Source: Ramlibacter sp. (GTDB lineage Bacteria > Pseudomonadota > Gammaproteobacteria > Burkholderiales > Burkholderiaceae_C). Taken from it: 64,000 nucleotides of DNA. Shown here in pieces: positions 56,392 to 64,000 of the stretch. The translations under genes were made by a program, and so were the position numbers. Each line of letters starts with the position of its first letter. The stretch's first letter is position 1. Below the pieces are notes generated by a model, which was not told the origin of the DNA, searched no databases, and was given only the letters and a program-made list of their open reading frames with translations. Where the stretch lies: NCBI GenBank assembly GCA_016713005.1, contig JADJPY010000004.1:186001-250000 (forward strand), in the 5' to 3' direction.

Positions 56392-57762
56392 TCAGATGAT
56401 TTCGAAGTAACGCTTCATTTCCCAATCGGTCACGGCGTCCTGCCACTGGCGCCACTCCCACTCGCGGGTGGCAGCAAAGTGCTCGACAAACGTGTCGCCA
56501 AGCCAGTCGCGCGCGATCTTTGAGTCACGGAAATTGCGCGTGGTTTCGATCAACGTGCGGGGCGCGCGGGGAATGTGCTCGGCGCCCTGGTTGGTCCCGG
56601 TAATGGGCGGCGCAGTGAGCTTCAGGCCCTTCTCGACACCGTACAGGCCGGCCGCGATGACGGCGGCCATGGCCAGGTAGGGGTTGACATCGGCACCCGG
56701 ACAGCGCGTCTCCAGCCGCGTGGCCTTGGGGCTGCCGGCAATCACGCGGAAGCTGGCGGTGCGGTTGTCCATGCCCCAGGTGGGTTTGACCGGCGCCCAG
56801 AAGCCGTCCACCAGCCGCTTGTAGCTGTTGATGGTGGGCCAGATCATCGGCGCGAACTCCATCATGCAGGCCACTTGCCCTGCAAGGTAGCTCTCGAACA
56901 GCTTGCTCATCCGGCGTGGGGATTTCGCGTCGTAGAACAGGTTGGCCTTGCCATCGCTCAGACTCTGGTGAATATGGCCCGAGCAGCCTGGCAGCGGCTG
57001 GTGTGGCTTGGCCATGAAGCTGGGCATGATGCCGTAGCGCGCGCCAATTTCCTTGGTACCGGTCTTGAACAGGATGGCGCGGTCGGCCTGCTCCAGCGCA
57101 TCGCTGAAGCCGATGGCCGCTTCGTAGACGCCCGGGCCGGTCTCGGTGTGCAGTCCTTCAATGGGCACGCCAAAGGCCAGCATGTCGTCCATGATGGCGT
57201 TGAAGAAATCGCGGTTCTGGTTGACGCGCAGCAGCGAATAGCCAAACATGCCAGGGGTCAGCACTTCGGGCGCCACGCCTTTCTTGGCGGCCCAGCTCTG
57301 CGGCGTCTCCAGAAAGTTGTACCACTCGAACTCCATGCCCGTCATGACCCTGAAGCCCAGTTTCTCGGCGCGCTTGAGCACGCGCTTGAGTGTCTGGCGC
57401 GGGCAGGCCGGGTGCGGCGAGCCGTCGGCGTTGACAAACTCGCCCAGAAAGAAGGGCACCTTGCTGTCCCAGGGGACATGGCGCGCGGTGTCGAGATCGA
57501 GCCGAGCCAATGCGTCGGGGAAGCCGTGCTGCCAGCCGGTGACCGTGGTGTTGTCGTAGCAGTTGTCCATCATGTCCCAGCCCAGCACCACATCACAGAA
57601 GCCGAAGCCTCCTTTCGGGTAGGGCTCGGCTGCACCAAGGAACTTGTCACGGTGCAGGTATTTGCCGCGCAGGATGCCGTCAATGTCGCTGACAGCGACC
57701 TTGACCTTGGGCGCGCCGGACTTCTGCACGGCGGCAACGGCGGGGTGGAGCTTGGTGGCCAT
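56392..57762 (-). CDS. Glutamine-synthetase-family gamma-glutamyl-amine ligase (PuuA-like)
   Basis: A 456-residue GS-fold enzyme. Its catalytic domain has metal-binding GMEFEWYNF, PGCSGHIHQSLSD, NRTASFR and RCPGADVNPYLAMAA. It lacks the adenylylation-site context of housekeeping GlnA and carries the short N-terminal domain (VKVAVSDIDGILRGKYL) typical of GlnA-like gamma-glutamyl polyamine or ethanolamine ligases. It would join glutamate to an amine using ATP. The ATG at 57762 follows AGGAGG. It is the first gene of the four-gene catabolic set and 25 bases downstream of phnW. Confidence 0.9.
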   Translation of the reverse strand: MATKLHPAVAAVQKSGAPKVKVAVSDIDGILRGKYLHRDKFLGAAEPYPKGGFGFCDVVLGWDMMDNCYDNTTVTGWQHGFPDALARLDLDTARHVPWDSKVPFFLGEFVNADGSPHPACPRQTLKRVLKRAEKLGFRVMTGMEFEWYNFLETPQSWAAKKGVAPEVLTPGMFGYSLLRVNQNRDFFNAIMDDMLAFGVPIEGLHTETGPGVYEAAIGFSDALEQADRAILFKTGTKEIGARYGIMPSFMAKPHQPLPGCSGHIHQSLSDGKANLFYDAKSPRRMSKLFESYLAGQVACMMEFAPMIWPTINSYKRLVDGFWAPVKPTWGMDNRTASFRVIAGSPKATRLETRCPGADVNPYLAMAAVIAAGLYGVEKGLKLTAPPITGTNQGAEHIPRAPRTLIETTRNFRDSKIARDWLGDTFVEHFAATREWEWRQWQDAVTDWEMKRYFEII

Positions 57763-57787
57763 GGTGATCTCCTCCTTGTTGTTCAGT

Positions 57788-58906
57788 TCATATTGCTGGT
57801 TCGCCCGAGGCAATGCCCATGTCCTGAAGTGCCAGTTCCACGGCATGAACGGCTTGCTCGATTTCGCCAGGGCCGATGGCGCCAATGCAACCAACGCGGA
57901 ACGTCTCCACTTGCGTGAGCTTGCCCGGATACAGGATGAAGCCATGGGCCTTGGCTGCGTTGTAGAACGCCTTGAACTCGTAGCGCGGGTCCCCGGGCGC
58001 GTGGAACGTCACGATGATCGGCGCCTGCACCGCCGGGTCCAGGAACGGCATGAAGCCGAGCCGGGCCATGCCGTCAATCAGTGTGCGGTAGTTGGCGGTG
58101 TAGCGGGCCAGCCGCGCCGGCTGGCCGCCCTCGGCCTCGAACTGCGCAATGGCTTCGGCCAATGCCACCACCACATGGGTGGGTGGCGTGAAGCGCCACT
58201 GGCCGGTCTTCTCCATGTAGACATACTGGTCATGCAGGTCCATCGCCAGGCTCTGGCTCTGGCCGGCACAACTGTCCAAAATGGCCTTGCGTAGGAACAC
58301 AAAGCCCATGCCCGGCACGCCCTCCAGGCATTTGCCGCTGGCCGCAACCAGCGCATCGAAGCGCGTGGTGCGCGCGTCGATCGGCAATGCCCCGAACGAA
58401 CTCATGGCGTCCACGATCAGGCCCTTGCCGTGCGCCGCACAGGTATCGGCTACGGCCTGCAGCGGATTGAGAACGCCAGCGCCTGTTTCGCAATGGATCA
58501 TGACCACATGGGTGATGCTGGCGTCGGCCTTGAGTTGCTCATCCAGCACACTGGCGGACACCGGTTCGTGATCGCCAAAATCCACAACGGCACAGCGTCG
58601 CCCCATCAGGCTCGTGAGCCTCGCTGCGCGTTTGCAATAGGCCCCGTTGTCCAGAACGAGCACATGGCCGTCGCGTGGCACCACGGTGGCCACCGCGGCC
58701 TCCACGCTGAAGGTGCCGCTGCCCTGCAGGGGAACCACCACATGGGTGTCCTCCCCATGCACGATGGCCAGCAGGCTGCGGCGCACCTGCGCGGTGACGG
58801 CATTGAATTCGGCGTCCCATGAACCCCAGTCGCGCAGCATCGCCAGCTTGGTGCGCAAAGAGGTGGTCAGGGGGCCCGGGGTCAGCAGGATCTTGTCGCG
58901 GTCCAT
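57788..58906 (-). CDS. phnW: 2-aminoethylphosphonate--pyruvate transaminase
   Basis: A 372-residue class V aminotransferase converting AEP and pyruvate to phosphonoacetaldehyde and alanine. [10 protein letters not shown] opens the protein, [10 protein letters not shown] precedes the PLP loop, and the Schiff-base Lys lies in [12 protein letters not shown]. The ATG at 58906 starts [12 protein letters not shown]; the upstream frame runs through the permease gene. It lies 16 bases after the permease gene in the AEP operon. Confidence 0.95.
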   Translation of the reverse strand: MDRDKILLTPGPLTTSLRTKLAMLRDWGSWDAEFNAVTAQVRRSLLAIVHGEDTHVVVPLQGSGTFSVEAAVATVVPRDGHVLVLDNGAYCKRAARLTSLMGRRCAVVDFGDHEPVSASVLDEQLKADASITHVVMIHCETGAGVLNPLQAVADTCAAHGKGLIVDAMSSFGALPIDARTTRFDALVAASGKCLEGVPGMGFVFLRKAILDSCAGQSQSLAMDLHDQYVYMEKTGQWRFTPPTHVVVALAEAIAQFEAEGGQPARLARYTANYRTLIDGMARLGFMPFLDPAVQAPIIVTFHAPGDPRYEFKAFYNAAKAHGFILYPGKLTQVETFRVGCIGAIGPGEIEQAVHAVELALQDMGIASGEPAI

Positions 58907-58922
58907 CGTCTGTCTCTCGTCG

Positions 58923-60638
58923 TTATCGTTCTGTGGTGCGCCAGGCCTGGGTCCGGCGGTTGACCCACCAGGCCAGCGCCATGAACAGCAGTGTGGCGGC
59001 TGTTGACACAAGTCCAATCAACACGGCCATCGCTGCAGCAGCGCCCATCTCGCCCGCCTCGTCAAGGTTCAGGATGGCGATGGACGCCACCTTGGTCTCG
59101 GGGGAGTACAGGAAGACCACGGCGGATATCGTCGTCATCGCGTTGATGAAGAAGTAGCGCGCAATGTCAACCAATGCCGGCGTGCAGATGGGCAGTGTGA
59201 CGCGCCAGAAAGTCTTGAAGAACGGCACCTTGAGTGAGGCACTGACGGCTTCAAACTCGCCGTCCAGGCTTTTCAGCGCCGTCACCGCCGTCAGGTGCCC
59301 GGTGGTGTAGAAGTGGACGATGGTGCACAGCGTGAGCAAAGTGACAGTGTGGTAGAGGCCGTTGAGCGGGTTCCTGGGCTCGTTGAAAAAGAAGATGTAA
59401 CCTAGGCCCAGCACAAGCCCCGGGACCGCCATTGGCAGCATCGCCAGCAGGCGCACGAGCCCCCGCAGGCCATCCATGCCTTTGGTTTTTTCCAGCAGGT
59501 ATGCGCCACAGAACACCAGCGCCGTACCAAAGACCGCCGTGCCCGCCGCCATCTTGAGGCTGTTCACAAATCCCACGCCCACCTCGGCATCCACCAGGCC
59601 CATGGTGTAGTGGCGCAGGCTGGGCGAAAGGTTGTAGGGCCAGAAACTGGCAAACGACGCGAACACTGCCATGCCCAGCATGGCCAGCACCAGCGAGGCG
59701 ATGAGGCTGCAATAGAGCGTCATGGCGATGTCGTAGCTCCGCGAAGGTTTGGGCCGGTACGGGATCGCCCGTGCAGTCAGCATGGCCGTCTGGCGTCGGC
59801 TCACATAGCTGTCCACACCGAAAGTGAGCACTGCCGGCGCGAGCAAGAGAATGGCCACCACCGCACCCTTGGCAAAGTCCTGTTGGCCGATCACCAGCTT
59901 GAACACGTCGGTTGCCAGCACATTGAAGTTGCCGCCGATCACCTTGGGAATGCCAAAGTCGGTGATGACCAGAGTGAATGTGACCAGGGCGGCCGATATC
60001 AGGCCGTACTTGGCGCCCGGTAGCGTGATGGTGAAGAACTTGCGCGTGGCGGTTGTGCCCATGGCGTCTGCGGCTTCGTACAGGCGCGCGTCCGACAGGC
60101 TGAGTGCCGTCACCAGGATCATCAGCGCATGTGGAAACACTGCAAAGCACTCCGCCACCACAATGCCTGGCGCGCCGTAGATTTCGGAGACGCCAACGCT
60201 CGTCAGCCAGCTCTTGAGCACGCCCTGGTTGCCAAACCAGTAAATCAGCGAAATGGCAGACAGGAGCGACGGCGCCAGCAGCGGCACCAGCGTGATGCCA
60301 CGAAACAGCGGCTTCAGGGGCATGCAGGAGCGGGTCAGCGCGTAAGCAAAGCCAAACGCCAGCGGAATGGTGATTGCTGTCACCAGGCCCGACACCCAGA
60401 TGCTGTTCCACAGGCTTTCAAGCAGGGCAGGGGTTTGCGCGTAGGAGACAAAGTTGGCAATGCCAACGAACTCGCCCTCCTTGCCCTCAAGTGCCTGTTG
60501 CAGGATCGCAAGCAGCGGGAAGGCCAGAAACGCGACCATCGCAAGCGCCACCACTGCCAACGCCATGTGCGCTACCCGGTCTGTCCAGTGGGCTTGCTGG
60601 GTCAGGTGCGTGGTACGCACGACTGTTGCGCCGGGCAT
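58923..60638 (-). CDS. 2-aminoethylphosphonate ABC transporter permease (two-domain)
   Basis: A 571-residue permease formed by two fused six-helix BPD_transp_1-like halves. Each has an EAA-type loop, for example [21 protein letters not shown] in the first half and [23 protein letters not shown] in the second. This fused arrangement is that of the Burkholderiales AEP importer rather than the separate PhnU and PhnV of Salmonella. It works with the ATPase and binding protein encoded upstream. It begins one base after the ATPase stop. Confidence 0.92.
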   Translation of the reverse strand: MPGATVVRTTHLTQQAHWTDRVAHMALAVVALAMVAFLAFPLLAILQQALEGKEGEFVGIANFVSYAQTPALLESLWNSIWVSGLVTAITIPLAFGFAYALTRSCMPLKPLFRGITLVPLLAPSLLSAISLIYWFGNQGVLKSWLTSVGVSEIYGAPGIVVAECFAVFPHALMILVTALSLSDARLYEAADAMGTTATRKFFTITLPGAKYGLISAALVTFTLVITDFGIPKVIGGNFNVLATDVFKLVIGQQDFAKGAVVAILLLAPAVLTFGVDSYVSRRQTAMLTARAIPYRPKPSRSYDIAMTLYCSLIASLVLAMLGMAVFASFASFWPYNLSPSLRHYTMGLVDAEVGVGFVNSLKMAAGTAVFGTALVFCGAYLLEKTKGMDGLRGLVRLLAMLPMAVPGLVLGLGYIFFFNEPRNPLNGLYHTVTLLTLCTIVHFYTTGHLTAVTALKSLDGEFEAVSASLKVPFFKTFWRVTLPICTPALVDIARYFFINAMTTISAVVFLYSPETKVASIAILNLDEAGEMGAAAAMAVLIGLVSTAATLLFMALAWWVNRRTQAWRTTER

Positions 60639-60639
60639 G

Positions 60640-61692
60640 TCAGAACACCTTGAGGCGCTCGGGCAACAACCGAAGCTTGAGCGTGGATCCGACCTTCAAC
60701 GACTGCTCCGACAGGAAGTTGAGCGACAGGTAGACGGTGAGGTTGTGAGGTTGCAGCGTTGGGGACGTCACGTGCACGTGGCAGTACGAGCCCAGGAACT
60801 CGATCTTCTCGATGCGCGCTTCAAAGACATGCGCATCCCCGTCGGCAATGGGCCGGGCCAGGACATCCTCGGGGCGCAGGTAGACGCGGGCATCACGATC
60901 GGCGCCGTCATGGGGAATGCACAGTTCACCCACGTGCAACTGGCCCGACTTCACACGTGCGGGCAGCACGTTGACCTTGCCCACGAAGTCGGCAACAAAA
61001 GGCGAGGCTGGCTCGCGGTAGATGTCATACGGTGAACCCACCTGCTCGATCACGCCGTGGTTCATGACCACAATGCGATCGGCCACGCTCAGCGCCTCTT
61101 CCTGGTCGTGCGTGACCATGATGGTGGTCACGCCCAGCTGTTGTTGCAAGGCGCGGATTTCCGAACGCAGCCGCACGCGCTCCAGCGCGTCCAGTGCCGA
61201 CAGCGGTTCGTCAAGCAGCAGCAGGCCCGGTCGTGTGGCCAGCGCACGTGCCAGGGCAATGCGCTGCTGCTGCCCGCCCGACAGCTGGCTCGGGTACTTG
61301 CCTTCGCTGCCCGGCAGCCCAACGAGCTTGACCAGTTCAAGCACCCTCTGGTGAATCTCTGCCCGGGGGGCCTTGCGGTTGACCAGCCCATAGGCCACGT
61401 TGTCGGCAACGCTGAGATTGGGAAACAGCGCGTAGCTCTGAAATACGATTCCGTAGTCGCGCTGAGCGGGTGGCAAGCGGGAGATGTCCCGCCCCGCCTG
61501 GAACACTTCGCCCGATGTTTGCACCTCCAGCCCGGCAATGATGCGCAGAAGCGTTGTCTTGCCGCAGCCCGAGGGCCCCAGGAAACAGACGAATTCGCCC
61601 TTGCGGATCTGCAGATTGATGTCCTGCAGCGCGGTGAACCCGCCAAACGCCTTGCGGATGTTGCGCAGCTCAAGAAAGAGATCGTGGGTCAT
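60640..61692 (-). CDS. phnT: 2-aminoethylphosphonate ABC transporter ATP-binding protein
   Basis: A 350-residue CUT1/PotA-like ATPase. Walker A GPSGCGKTT, the signature LSGGQQQRIALARALA, and Walker B LLLDEPLSALD are all intact, and a C-terminal TOBE-like domain follows. It powers the permease. The ATG at 61692 (MTHDLFLEL) is chosen because the longer frame begins inside phnS. It is separated from phnS by a terminator-like hairpin. Confidence 0.93.
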   Translation of the reverse strand: MTHDLFLELRNIRKAFGGFTALQDINLQIRKGEFVCFLGPSGCGKTTLLRIIAGLEVQTSGEVFQAGRDISRLPPAQRDYGIVFQSYALFPNLSVADNVAYGLVNRKAPRAEIHQRVLELVKLVGLPGSEGKYPSQLSGGQQQRIALARALATRPGLLLLDEPLSALDALERVRLRSEIRALQQQLGVTTIMVTHDQEEALSVADRIVVMNHGVIEQVGSPYDIYREPASPFVADFVGKVNVLPARVKSGQLHVGELCIPHDGADRDARVYLRPEDVLARPIADGDAHVFEARIEKIEFLGSYCHVHVTSPTLQPHNLTVYLSLNFLSEQSLKVGSTLKLRLLPERLKVF

Positions 61693-61701
61693 TGAAGCAT
61701 C

Positions 61702-61736
61702 AAAAAAAGGCCGCAGGGTGTGTCCACCATGCGGCC
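61702..61736 (-). terminator. Intercistronic terminator/attenuator between phnS and phnT
   Basis: On the minus strand GGCCGCA pairs with TGCGGCC across a 14-base loop and is followed directly by TTTTTTT. It lies between the binding-protein stop and the ATPase start and would lower transcription of the downstream genes relative to phnS. Confidence 0.75.
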
Positions 61737-61751
61737 CGTTTCGCCGGGTAC

Positions 61752-62789
61752 TCAGCGCTTTTCTGTCTTGCTGTTGTACCGCTTCGTCCATTCAGCCAGC
61801 ACCCGCTCGCGGTTCGCTGCAGTGGTGGCAAAGTCCATCTTCACCAGTCGCGCCTCGTAGTCCTTGGGCACATTGGCCAGCGGCGCGGCCACGCCCGGCT
61901 GGGCCGTGATGGCGAAGTTCTTGCCATACAGAAGCATTGCGTCCTTGCTGGACGCCCAGTCGGCCAGTTTCTTGGCGGCCTCCAGCTTCTTGGTGCCCTT
62001 GTGAATGGCAAATGCCTCCAGATCCCAGCCCAGGCCCTCCTTGGGGAAGACCAGGTCAATCGGCGCGCCCTTGGCCTTGTTGGCATTGGCGCGGTACTCA
62101 AAGGAGATCCCCATCACGAACTCGCCAGACGACGCCATGTTGCAGGGCTTGGAACCCGAGTGCGTGTACTGGGCGATGTTTTCATGAAGCGCATCCATGA
62201 ACTTCCAGCCGCCGCCCTTTCCGTTGTCGTCGCCCCAGAGGGTCAGCCAGGCCGTGACATCAAAAAACCCGGTGCCACTGGAAGCCGGATTGGGCATGAC
62301 GATCTGCCCCTTGTAGATGGGCTTGGTCATGTCCTTCCAGGTCTCCGGCTTGGGCAGGCCGCGCTTTTGCGCCTCTACAGTGTTGAAGCACACCGTGGCA
62401 CCCCACACGTCCATCCCGAACCAGGCCGGGGGGTTCTTGGTGTCGCGGTACTTGCTCATGATCGCGTCCAGATTCAGGGGGGCATACGGCTCGAGCATGC
62501 CGTTCTTGTCGAGCAGCGCCAGGCTGGATGCCGCCACACCCATCACGGCGTCGGCCTGGGGGTTGCCTTTTTCTGCCATCAACTTGGCCGTGATGACGCC
62601 GGTTGAATCCCGAACCCACTTGATTTCAATGTCCGGGTTGACCCGGTTGAAGCCTTCCTGATAGGCCTTGAGCTGGTCAGTCTCCAGAGCGGTGTACACC
62701 AGCAACTGGGTTTTTTGGGCCAGTGCCGCGGCACTGAAGGCACACAGACCCGTCAGGGCCAGGCTCTTGAAAAAATTCGACAGGCGCAT
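61752..62789 (-). CDS. phnS: 2-aminoethylphosphonate ABC transporter substrate-binding protein
   Basis: A 345-residue periplasmic binding protein with a signal sequence (MRLSNFFKSLALTG to about residue 24, ALAQ). The mature protein opens with QLLVYTALETDQLKAY, the type II binding-protein fold of the Fbp/PotD-like class, and contains VMGVAASSLALLDKNGM and PASSGTGFFDV, which line the ligand pocket in this group. It is the first gene of the operon, divergent from phnR, and is followed by a terminator. Confidence 0.92.
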   Translation of the reverse strand: MRLSNFFKSLALTGLCAFSAAALAQKTQLLVYTALETDQLKAYQEGFNRVNPDIEIKWVRDSTGVITAKLMAEKGNPQADAVMGVAASSLALLDKNGMLEPYAPLNLDAIMSKYRDTKNPPAWFGMDVWGATVCFNTVEAQKRGLPKPETWKDMTKPIYKGQIVMPNPASSGTGFFDVTAWLTLWGDDNGKGGGWKFMDALHENIAQYTHSGSKPCNMASSGEFVMGISFEYRANANKAKGAPIDLVFPKEGLGWDLEAFAIHKGTKKLEAAKKLADWASSKDAMLLYGKNFAITAQPGVAAPLANVPKDYEARLVKMDFATTAANRERVLAEWTKRYNSKTEKR

Positions 62790-62880
62790 GGGAACTCCTC
62801 TAGGGCAAAAGTTGCGATGGTGTGACCCAACAATGACGGCGTGATGACGCTGGAATTGATTTAACTTCGGCGTGTATTTC

Positions 62881-62932
62881 TTGTCAATTGTTATTTGTAG
62901 ATTGTTGACAATCTGCGCAATGCTGCTCTAAT
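62881..62932 (+). promoter_or_regulatory. phnR promoter and candidate GntR operators
   Basis: TTGACA at 62905-62910 and TCTAAT at 62927-62932 form a good -35/-10 pair with 16-base spacing, placing the start at or next to the phnR ATG at 62940. TTGTCAA (62881-62887) and TTGACAA (62905-62911) are inverted repeats overlapping the promoter. ATTGTTGACAAT at 62901-62912 is itself palindromic. These are candidate sites for the PhnR product and could serve both divergent genes. Confidence 0.55.
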
Positions 62933-62939
62933 CGGGCGC

Positions 62940-63677
62940 ATGAACGCCGTGATGCATCCCACGATTGCCCTGTTGCAGAGCAGTTCGCTCACCACTGTGG
63001 TGCAGCAGGAAATCGAGCGGGCCATCCTTGTGGGTGAATACGCACCCGGCAGCAAGCTGATCGAGGCAACGCTGGCCGAGAAGATGGGCGTTTCACGCGG
63101 ACCGGTTCGTGAGGCATTTCGCATGCTCGAGGAAGCCGGCTTGTTGCGCAACGAGAAAAACCGCGGGGTATTCGTGCGTGACATCCCGATTGACGAAGCC
63201 GTGGAGATTTTTGACCTGCGCGCAGCCATGGACGAACTGGTCGGTCGCCAGCTGGCCAGAAACATCACGCCGGCCGGGCTCAAGGAGATCAAGGGCCTGG
63301 TGGACGCCATGGAAAAAACCGTCAAGGCCAATGACACACGCCAGTACCACCTGTTGAACCTGCAGTTTCATGACCGCCTGGTGGAGATGGCCGGCAACCG
63401 CAAGCTCACCGCGATCTACCGCAAACTCATCAAGGAGCTGTCGCTGTTCCGCCGGCTCAATCTGGCCGACGGCTGGCTGATGCCGATATCCGCCAACGAA
63501 CACCGGCAGATCGTCAAGGCCATCGCCTCAGGCGACGCCGACGCGGCGGGCCGCGCCATGTTTGACCACGTGATGGAGAGCAAGGAGCGCACCATCGAGA
63601 ACGACCTGCGCCGTCAGGCTCGCCAAACCCCCGCCTCATCACACAAGACAGGAAAGACCGACCGTGCTGACCGTTAA
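62940..63677 (+). CDS. phnR: GntR-family regulator of phosphonate utilisation
   Basis: A 245-residue FadR-type GntR regulator. N-terminal winged helix: EIERAILVGEYAPGSKL, LAEKMGVSRGPVREAFRMLEEAGL; C-terminal ligand-binding FCD domain with metal-type His residues (LLNLQFHDRLVEMAGN and NEHRQIVKAI). It belongs to the Burkholderiales phosphonate-associated group. It probably senses AEP or a product and controls both divergent operons. It overlaps phnA by 14 bases. Confidence 0.92.
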   Translation: MNAVMHPTIALLQSSSLTTVVQQEIERAILVGEYAPGSKLIEATLAEKMGVSRGPVREAFRMLEEAGLLRNEKNRGVFVRDIPIDEAVEIFDLRAAMDELVGRQLARNITPAGLKEIKGLVDAMEKTVKANDTRQYHLLNLQFHDRLVEMAGNRKLTAIYRKLIKELSLFRRLNLADGWLMPISANEHRQIVKAIASGDADAAGRAMFDHVMESKERTIENDLRRQARQTPASSHKTGKTDRADR

Positions 63678-64000
63678 CGGAAGAACCTACAAACTGCCCG
63701 CCGTACCCACCGTCGTGGTCTGCGTGGATGGCTGCGAGCCCGATTACCTGGCTCAAGCCGTGGCCACCGGCAAGATGCCTTGGCTTAAACAGGCCCTGGC
63801 CAACGGCTCGGCGCATGTGGCGGATTGCGTCGTGCCCAGTTTCACCAATCCCAACAACCTGTCTATCGTGACGGGCAGGCCTCCCAGCGTGCATGGCATT
63901 TGCGGCAACTACCTGTTTGACCAGGCCAGTGGCACCGAAGTTATGATGAACGACCCGAAATGGCTGCGCGCGCCGACCCTTCTGGCCGCCCTGGCCGACG
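63664..64000 (+). CDS. phnA: Phosphonoacetate hydrolase, N-terminal part
   Basis: The reading frame starts at GTG 63664 inside the end of phnR and runs off the window after 112 codons. It begins TVNGRTYKLPAVPTVVVC, then VDGCEPDY supplies a metal-binding Asp, and SFTNPNNLSIVTGRPPSVHG contains the Thr nucleophile region of phosphonoacetate hydrolase, an alkaline-phosphatase-superfamily enzyme using two zinc ions. It cleaves phosphonoacetate to acetate and phosphate. Together with PhnW it implies a phosphonoacetaldehyde dehydrogenase step. Confidence 0.93.
   Translation, partial: MLTVNGRTYKLPAVPTVVVCVDGCEPDYLAQAVATGKMPWLKQALANGSAHVADCVVPSFTNPNNLSIVTGRPPSVHGICGNYLFDQASGTEVMMNDPKWLRAPTLLAALAD

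Noticed and set aside
56392..57762. Housekeeping glutamine synthetase GlnA
   Set aside because: The context with PuuD-like hydrolase and dehydrogenases and the variant N-terminal domain point to a gamma-glutamyl-amine ligase, not the ammonia-assimilating enzyme.

Overview
The window is a high-GC chromosomal segment from a betaproteobacterium, most likely a Comamonadaceae member (Rhodoferax/Polaromonas/Hydrogenophaga type). This rests on gene content: the Burkholderiales-type 2-aminoethylphosphonate (AEP) locus with its own GntR regulator, SWIB-fused topoisomerase III, QseB/TctD-type two-component pair, TfpX/TfpZ pilin accessory protein and short-form ArgC. Short dispersed repeats recur throughout. 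I see no tRNA, rRNA, CRISPR array, insertion sequence or prophage. The species assignment is inference.

Layout. 1-3092: end of glnE, a rhombosortase, a heptose-phosphate adenylyltransferase and a di-iron ferritin-like protein. 3144-12787: a light/oxidative-stress and membrane-lipid region. A FeS-type photolyase coupled to a tiny DUF2256 protein diverges from a secreted glutathione peroxidase. It is followed by an eight-gene operon (FAD oxidoreductase, DUF1365, CFA-like methyltransferase, chalcone-isomerase-like, MFS, DUF3833 lipoprotein, SDR, NTF2-like). This resembles fatty-acid-modification (possibly furan fatty acid) clusters. 12798-18068: GST, purB, yaeQ, and a TerC gene behind a yybP-ykoY manganese riboswitch. 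18036-24717: M48 protease, TfpX/Z, moaC, two PglL/Wzy-type ligases and the sigma-54-driven pilin gene.

24880-34640 is a compact signalling operon read on the minus strand: CHASE2-Ser/Thr kinase, PP2C phosphatase, double-FHA protein, CHASE2-adenylate cyclase, cAMP phosphodiesterase-like MBL protein, and a GAF-containing PilB/GspE ATPase. It ends beside the pilin gene, so it could be a self-contained cAMP plus Ser/Thr phosphorylation circuit acting on a pilus or secretion motor. 34846-43214: second TerC, sucCD, argC, recX-recA with an SOS box, MarR, two-component system. 43223-53094: SPOR protein, birA, a SET-domain methyltransferase divergent from SWIB-topoisomerase III across a Z-DNA-prone promoter, FAD monooxygenase, acyl-CoA dehydrogenase, ychJ, a methyltransferase and a HAD phosphatase.

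53091-64000: catabolism of small aminated or phosphonated compounds. A glutamine-synthetase-like ligase, Fe-alcohol dehydrogenase, aldehyde dehydrogenase and gamma-glutamyl hydrolase form a coherent gamma-glutamylated amino-alcohol pathway. They sit downstream of an AEP uptake and degradation set (PhnS-PhnT-permease-PhnW, divergent PhnR and PhnA).

The most unusual signal is two families of short (about 55-75 bp) dispersed repeats. Family A has seven copies and family B three. Most lie inside or across the edges of protein-coding genes: photolyase, cfa-like, chalcone-isomerase-like signal peptide, SDR N-terminus, moaC, topB linker and HAD N-terminus.
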